From Marinithermus hydrothermalis DSM 14884 (GTDB taxonomy: Bacteria > Deinococcota > Deinococci > Deinococcales > Marinithermaceae), in contig NC_015387.1 of NCBI RefSeq assembly GCF_000195335.1, forward strand, positions 496,001 through 560,000: a stretch of 64,000 nt of DNA, given 5' to 3'. The notes beneath the pieces are model-generated. The model was not told where the DNA came from. It did no database searches and worked only from the letters and a program-made list of their open reading frames with translations. Numbering within the stretch: position 1 is the first letter of the stretch; every line of letters begins with the position of its first letter. This document shows, piece by piece, positions 59,742 through 64,000 of the stretch. A program made the translations under genes and the position numbers.

Positions 59742-60933
59742 CTCAAAACTTGCACCTCCCGCATATCCCGCATAAACCTTCACCCCCTCCCCCCGGCGGC
59801 CAGAGACCCAGGGCATAGAGCTCCCGCAGGGCGAGCTGCACCACGAGCTCAGGCAAGAGAACCCGCGCCGCCCGCTCCCTGGCCTCCCGCCAGCTTCCTT
59901 CCCCCTCCATGCCCACCCAGTGGGCCAACAGGTAGGCCAGAAGGGAAAGCACCAGAAAACGGTGCACCCCCAAAGCCGTCCGCTGCCCAAACTGCCCCAG
60001 GGAGAACTCGCTTTTCGCGGCGCGGAAGAAGTGCTCTATGGCAAACCGCCTCTTTCCCCAAGTGAGCGCCGTCCGGGGCGTGGCGGGAAAGGTGGCCACC
60101 ACGTACCGCCACTCCCAGCCCCCTTGGGGCAGGGGGTAGCGGTACCAGGCCACCCAGACCGGGAAGGAAAGCCCCCAAAGGTAGACCCGGCTCCCCTGCC
60201 GCCTGAGGTCCCCAAGCCTCCCCCCTTCCCGCAGCCTCCGGTCCCGCCGCATCCCCACCACCGCTTCAAAACCCAACCGCTTCACCCCGAAAAGGAACCG
60301 GGTGGTGCCAAAGGCCGCATCCGCGGCCACCCGTATCCGGAAGGCCCGGCGCATCCAGGGGGGCAGAGAGGCCAGGAGGCTTAGGGCCAGGCGGGAGAGG
60401 GCCTTCTCCCCCTTGCCCCGCCAGAGGCGGTAGGCCCAAGGGATGCGGAGGTCTCCGTAGACGAGGTAGAGGACCACCAGATGGAGTCCCCACTTGCCGT
60501 GAAAAAAGGAGAGGGGCAGGGCCTGGAAACGGCCCCGCTTCTCCAGAGTGACTAGGTCCAGGACCACCAGGAGACGGGGCTTGGGGCCTTTTTTCTTTCT
60601 GGCCCGGTCCAGGGCTTTCTCGGCCTCTTTTCTTGCCAGGCGGATGAGAGCGCGGGTGGGCCAGGGGTAGCGGTTGAGGAAGCGAGAGAGGGCGGAGGGG
60701 GACTTGACCTGGCTGTGCTGGGGTCTGGCCTTGCCGTGGCCGTGGAGGAGGAGCAAGAGCAGGGCCTTGAGGGATTCCTGGAGGTGGGGGCTTGGCAAAA
60801 GGGCCAGGAGGGTCCAAAGTAGGGACAGGGCCGCTTGGGTCATGGCACCCGTCATCAGACGGGAAACCAGCGGCCCCTTTCAAGTGGTCCTGGCGCATAG
60901 GTATCCCCAGGGTGCATAAGTGCAAGTTTTGAG
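59742..60933. mobile_element. IS701-like insertion sequence, copy 2
   Basis: 1192 bp, 14-bp perfect inverted ends, 4-bp duplication GTGC (59738-59741 and 60934-60937). Same orientation as copy 1 and nearly identical to it. Confidence 0.92.
59743..60855 (-). CDS. IS701/IS4-type transposase, copy 2
   Basis: 370 residues, identical to the transposase at 17960-19072 except for one Leu/Val (VVQLALRE). All DDE motifs are intact, so it is probably active or was until recently. Confidence 0.9.
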   Translation of the reverse strand: MTGAMTQAALSLLWTLLALLPSPHLQESLKALLLLLLHGHGKARPQHSQVKSPSALSRFLNRYPWPTRALIRLARKEAEKALDRARKKKGPKPRLLVVLDLVTLEKRGRFQALPLSFFHGKWGLHLVVLYLVYGDLRIPWAYRLWRGKGEKALSRLALSLLASLPPWMRRAFRIRVAADAAFGTTRFLFGVKRLGFEAVVGMRRDRRLREGGRLGDLRRQGSRVYLWGLSFPVWVAWYRYPLPQGGWEWRYVVATFPATPRTALTWGKRRFAIEHFFRAAKSEFSLGQFGQRTALGVHRFLVLSLLAYLLAHWVGMEGEGSWREARERAARVLLPELVVQLALRELYALGLWPPGGGGEGLCGICGRCKF

Positions 60934-61127
60934 GTGCACGTTCTTACGGTCCAGGTAGGCGAGGATGCGTTCCCGGGGAAGGGTGTGCCGCAATCCAGCG
61001 TTTTTTAGCCTTTGGCGATAAATTTCCCGATCTTTAGTTCTAGCCATACTCTCCCCCTTCCTTTCCCTTTGCGTCATTATACATTAAAGTCCTTCCATTT
61101 GCGATGGGTTCCTAACTGTTTAATCGG

Positions 61128-61133
61128 TATAAT
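61128..61133 (+). promoter_or_regulatory. -10 box of the ftsB-like gene
   Basis: TATAAT about 20 nt before ATG 61155, which also has GGAGG. The 61048-61127 gap is AT-rich, with a TATAAT on the minus strand (about 61076-61081) for the fur-type gene. Confidence 0.55.
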
Positions 61134-61154
61134 TTAAGTGCGCATGGAGGTCTC

Positions 61155-61430
61155 ATGAAGGATCGTCCCGCTTACCGCTTCCTTTACCTGCTCTACGCTC
61201 TCGGCGTCCTGCACCTACTGGGGCTTACGGTCCTCGAGGCGTACCGTGCGTACACGTACCGCCAGGAAGCCGCGCGCATCGAGGCGGAGAACGCCGAGAT
61301 CGCGGCGCGCATATCCCTGTTGGAGGAAGAACTGGCCCACGCGGCCGACCCCGCCTACCGCGAGGCCCTCGCCCGGCGGCTAGGGTACGTGAGAAAGGAC
61401 GAGGTGCTGTATGCTCGACCGGATCATTGA
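61155..61430 (+). CDS. FtsB/DivIC-like septum protein
   Basis: 91 residues. One membrane helix (FLYLLYALGVLHLLGLTVL) followed by a coiled coil (AARIEAENAEIAARISLLEEEL) and the typical end ALARRLGYVRKDEVLY. FtsB/DivIC proteins join FtsL and FtsQ to activate septal wall synthesis outside the membrane. GGAGG lies 6 nt before the ATG. The next gene begins inside its last 20 nt. Confidence 0.82.
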   Translation: MKDRPAYRFLYLLYALGVLHLLGLTVLEAYRAYTYRQEAARIEAENAEIAARISLLEEELAHAADPAYREALARRLGYVRKDEVLYARPDH

Positions 61431-61695
61431 GCGCTTTCTCGAGGACGAGGGCCTGACCGAAGGCCTCACGGACGAGGACGCGCGGGAACTCCTGTCCTGG
61501 TTGGTGGGGCTCGTGGAGGAGATGGAGCATCCCGAGGGCGCGTACGTCGCGCAGCTGCACCGCATTGGTCGGCAACTCGCGCGGATCAGCCGCCGGTACG
61601 GCGTCCCCATTGAGGAGCTCATCGACCTCGTCGAGCTCGCCTGGGAGGAGCCCGGGGAGGACCCGAGCGGCGGAGCGCGTCCGATGCGGGCGTAG
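61411..61695 (+). CDS. Hypothetical acidic helical protein
   Basis: 94 residues. All-helical look (MLDRIIERFLEDEGL, LLSWLVGLVEEMEH, EELIDLVELAWEEPG) with a basic middle (LHRIGRQLARISRRYGVP). No family is recognised. It overlaps the ftsB-like gene by 20 nt and ends 12 nt before trmJ, inside whose promoter its tail runs. Confidence 0.65.
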   Translation: MLDRIIERFLEDEGLTEGLTDEDARELLSWLVGLVEEMEHPEGAYVAQLHRIGRQLARISRRYGVPIEELIDLVELAWEEPGEDPSGGARPMRA

Positions 61696-61701
61696 TACGA
61701 T
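61696..61701 (+). promoter_or_regulatory. Leaderless -10 box of trmJ
   Basis: TACGAT, 6 nt before GTG 61708, immediately after the preceding stop codon. Confidence 0.6.
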
Positions 61702-61707
61702 AACCGT

Positions 61708-62415
61708 GTGATTCGTGTGGTGCTCGTTGGTCCGCGGGAGGCCGCAAACGTTGGGATGGTCGCCCGGGCCATGAAGAACTTCGGGCTTAAGGAGCTGGTG
61801 CTCGTCGCTCCGGAAATCCGGGACATGAGCGAGGCGTACCGCCTCTCCTCCCGCGCGCACGACGTGCTCGAGCGCGCGCGGATCGTCCCCACCCTGGACG
61901 AGGCCATCGCCGACTGCGTGCTCGTCGCGGGCACCACCGCGCGCCGGCGGGAGCGGTACGCGGGCCTCGCGGCCACGCCGCGCGCAGCGGCCGGCCTGAT
62001 CCGGGCCGCCGCGGCGCGCGGGCCGGTCGCGCTCTTGTTCGGCCGGGAGAACTTCGGCCTGTTCAACGAGGAGCTCGACCGGTGCCACTACGTGCTGCAC
62101 ATCCCCACCGCGCCGGACTACGCGAGCCTGAACCTCGCGCAGGCTGTGCTCCTGGTGGCTTACGAGCTTTTCCAAAGCCAAGCCGGGGCCTTACCCGAAA
62201 CCGATCCGGCCCCCGCGGCTTCCCTCGAGGCCTACTTCCGCGACCTCGAGGCGTACCTGATCGAGATCGGGTACACCGACCCGCCCCGGCTGCCCAGCGT
62301 GATGCGGCACTTCCGCCGTATGGCGCACAAGGCGCTGTTGACCGAGGAGGAGGTGCGGATGCTCAGAGGCTTGTTGCGGCAAAGCCGGTGGGCCATGGGG
62401 AGGCGCCGTGATTAA
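61708..62415 (+). CDS. trmJ: TrmJ-like tRNA 2'-O-methyltransferase (SPOUT)
   Basis: 235 residues, GTG start. SPOUT knot motifs: EAANVGMVARAMKNFGL, LLFGRENFGLFNEEL and YASLNLAQAVLLVAYEL. TrmJ methylates the ribose of nucleotide 32 in tRNA. The C-terminal extension (RLPSVMRHFRRMAHKAL) is typical of TrmJ. The kinase gene overlaps its last 8 nt. Confidence 0.9.
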   Translation: MIRVVLVGPREAANVGMVARAMKNFGLKELVLVAPEIRDMSEAYRLSSRAHDVLERARIVPTLDEAIADCVLVAGTTARRRERYAGLAATPRAAAGLIRAAAARGPVALLFGRENFGLFNEELDRCHYVLHIPTAPDYASLNLAQAVLLVAYELFQSQAGALPETDPAPAASLEAYFRDLEAYLIEIGYTDPPRLPSVMRHFRRMAHKALLTEEEVRMLRGLLRQSRWAMGRRRD

Positions 62416-63988
62416 GGGTGAACCGTACGCTGGCCTGTACCAGCGCGTGCGCCTCGCGCGCGCGCTCTTGCCCCCCGCGATCGTAGTGGTCGTGGTGTTG
62501 TTCGAGCTTTGGGTCTGGCCGTACGCCGAGATGCGCTGGGCTTTCTGGCTCCAGCTCGCCTTCTACGGTCTGATCGGCCCCTTCGTCACCTGGGTCACCC
62601 TGGACTGGATCGCGGAGGAGGTGCATAAACGCGAGACCACCGAGCGCGCCTTGCTCGAGGCGAACCGCCGCATCAACGCGGTGCGCGAGGTGATGCGGCG
62701 CTCCCTTCTCGCGGAGAACCTGGAGGAGGCGATGCGGTCCGTCGCTTCCGCCATCCGGGAAGCCCTAGGCCGGGAGGTGGCCCTCGAGCTCGAAGGGTTT
62801 CGCTGGGCCACCCCCGGCTTCACCGCGCCCCCCGCGCAGGAGATCCAGCTGCACCGCTCGGGGGGGCGGCTGCTTTTAGCGAGCGCGGCGGACCCGGACT
62901 TCCTCGAGGTGCTCGCGGGCGAGGTGGACAGCGTGCTCGAGGCGGCCAAAGCCCGCACGCGTGAGTTGTTGACCCTGTTTGAGGTGGACCAGGCCCTGCG
63001 GGCCGAGGCCAACCTGGAGAAACTCCTGGAGGGGCTCCTCGAGAAGATCGTTCGCTGGGCGGACGCCGAGGGAGGCGCGGTCTACCTGCTGGATGAGGAG
63101 GGGTTGCTGCACCTCTGGGCGCAGCGGGGGATCGACGTGCCGCCCCAGGCCTTCCTGCCCGAGGGGGCGTGGGCCGAGGCCCTGGAGGAAGCGACCTTCG
63201 TCGCGCCGCGCCGGCTCGCCGTTCCTTTGCGGGAGAAAACCCGCGTGGGGCTTCTCGTGCTGCAAGGGCCGGAGGAGCAGATGCGGGAGAAGCTTCCCTT
63301 CCTGCGCATTCTGGCGGGCCAGGTCACGCTCGCGGTGCGCAACGCGCAGGCGTACCTGCGCGCCGAGGAGCTCGCGATTAACGAGGAACGCAACCGCATC
63401 GCCCGCGAGATCCATGACGGCATCGCCCAGGCCCTCGCCTTCATGGCCCTAAAGCTCGACCTCGCCACGCGCCTGTTGGAACGGGACCCGAAGACCGCCC
63501 TCGCCGAGATCCAGACCGTCAAGGACACCCTCCGGCAACAGATCCGCGAGGTGCGGCGCAGCATCTTCGCCCTCAGACCGATCGACCTCGAGCGCTACGG
63601 CTTCCTGGACTCCCTCCGCCGCTACGCCGAAGCCTTCGCGGAGCAGGCAGGGTTCCGGGTGCGCCTCGAGCTGCCCGAGCGCGTGAACCTCTCGCAGGCT
63701 TCCGAGCTCGTCCTGTTCCGCGTGCTGCAGGAAGCCCTGAACAACGTCGCCAAGCACGCCCAGGCCCGCACGGTCACGGTGCGGCTCGAGCCGGTGGGCG
63801 CGAAAGGCGCGTGTCTCGAGGTTCGGGACGACGGGAAGGGGTTCGATCCCGAGGCCACCCAAGCGAGCGGCCTCGGGGGGTTCGGCCTTACCCAGATGCG
63901 CGAGCGGGTCCTGGCGCGCGGCGGTACCTTCGAGGTGCACAGTGCGCCCGGTGAGGGCACGCGCGTGCGGGCCAAGCTCTTGTACTAG
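62408..63988 (+). CDS. NarL-type sensor histidine kinase with GAF regions
   Basis: 526 residues, GTG start. Two membrane helices (LLPPAIVVVVVLFELWVW, AFWLQLAFYGLIGPFVTWV), one or two GAF-like regions (about 100-300, including GAVYLLDEEGLLHLW), then HisKA_3 with REIHDGIAQALAFM (His336) and HATPase_c (EALNNVAKHAQA, DDGKGFDP, GFGLTQMRERV). It should phosphorylate a NarL/LuxR response regulator, probably the gene that begins at the window edge. No cysteine cluster is seen, so the signal is unknown. Confidence 0.92.
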   Translation: MIKGEPYAGLYQRVRLARALLPPAIVVVVVLFELWVWPYAEMRWAFWLQLAFYGLIGPFVTWVTLDWIAEEVHKRETTERALLEANRRINAVREVMRRSLLAENLEEAMRSVASAIREALGREVALELEGFRWATPGFTAPPAQEIQLHRSGGRLLLASAADPDFLEVLAGEVDSVLEAAKARTRELLTLFEVDQALRAEANLEKLLEGLLEKIVRWADAEGGAVYLLDEEGLLHLWAQRGIDVPPQAFLPEGAWAEALEEATFVAPRRLAVPLREKTRVGLLVLQGPEEQMREKLPFLRILAGQVTLAVRNAQAYLRAEELAINEERNRIAREIHDGIAQALAFMALKLDLATRLLERDPKTALAEIQTVKDTLRQQIREVRRSIFALRPIDLERYGFLDSLRRYAEAFAEQAGFRVRLELPERVNLSQASELVLFRVLQEALNNVAKHAQARTVTVRLEPVGAKGACLEVRDDGKGFDPEATQASGLGGFGLTQMRERVLARGGTFEVHSAPGEGTRVRAKLLY

Positions 63989-63997
63989 GGAGGCCAA

Positions 63998-64000
63998 GTG
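63998..64000 (+). other. Start codon of the next gene
   Basis: GTG with GGGAGG (63988-63993) 4 nt upstream, directly after the kinase stop. A response regulator would be expected, but none of it is visible. Confidence 0.5.

Larger units (their letters stand above)
59411..61047 (-). pseudogene. PerR-type Fur-family regulator, interrupted by an IS
   Basis: The 5' part (61047 down to 60934) encodes about 37 residues ending LDRKNVH. The 3' part (59741 down to 59411) continues HPTPEELYHGLKKKG, with the recognition helix STVYLNLQVL, metal region RHHHLICVSCG and a final CPNC. Removing 59742-60933 and one GTGC restores a 146-residue frame. Asp in TRYDGF and GRIQDV at positions where PerR has Asp and Fur often has Glu suggests a PerR peroxide sensor. 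The break lies inside the DNA-binding domain, so function is lost unless the element excises. The start has GGGGGAGAG upstream. Confidence 0.93.

Overview
The window looks like chromosomal DNA from a member of the order Thermales (Deinococcus-Thermus phylum), perhaps a marine genus such as Marinithermus or Oceanithermus; the genus is inference. The evidence is very GC-rich DNA with CTCGAG scattered everywhere, TANNNT -10 boxes placed 6-8 nt before start codons (leaderless mRNAs, typical of this phylum), thermophile-like proteins, and remnants that resemble Thermus phage P23-77.

Layout. 1-4.9 kb: CoA-disulfide-reductase-like flavoprotein (partial, with a CsoR/CstR-like operator), radical SAM/SPASM protein, acyl-CoA dehydrogenase, ZapE-like ATPase, a frameshifted secreted beta-barrel gene and a DinB-fold protein. 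4.9-9.2 kb: an accessory island with structured intergenic DNA, small hypothetical genes, a PIN toxin-antitoxin pair overlapping a viral-type packaging ATPase, two small virion-like genes, tRNA-Thr, an IS481-like element with a clear 5-bp target duplication, and tRNA-Ile(CAU). 9.2-15.7 kb: cation/proton antiporter, LapA-like coiled-coil protein, SDR, argB, a 5-FCL-like protein, EamA exporter, ADP-ribosylglycohydrolase. 15.7-22.3 kb: a metal operon read on the minus strand, dtxR/mntR-type regulator - multicopper oxidase - ZIP permease - mntH. mntH is broken by a MULE/ISL3-like IS that itself carries an IS701-like element. 22.4-28.6 kb: prfA, Nudix, TPR, SDR, then a CueR-like regulator and a copper-type P-ATPase joined by a textbook MerR-type promoter. 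28.6-36.9 kb: two-component system with a secreted partner, dusA, ispH, dprA, era, acyltransferase, HEPN, DUF427. 37.0-44.6 kb: purine operon purB-C-S-Q-(HAD)-L-F with a structured leader. 45-56.6 kb: dnaE, pepA, DUF1385, Cys/Met PLP enzyme, mnmA, ndh, lytic transglycosylase. 56.6-64 kb: tRNA-Gln, receiver protein, PBP1A, a PerR-type fur gene broken by a second, almost identical IS701-like copy, an FtsB-like protein, TrmJ and a sensor kinase whose next gene starts on the last three bases.

Two themes stand out. First, metal and peroxide homeostasis: the Mn/Fe transporter mntH and the PerR-like regulator have both been knocked out by recent IS insertions, and both genes can be rebuilt in frame by removing the element and one target duplication. 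The intact upstream part of the mntH operon pairs an exported multicopper oxidase with a ZIP permease carrying an extra exported domain, which suggests an oxidase-permease metal uptake module. Second, an eroded P23-77-like provirus seems to lie against tRNA-Thr.
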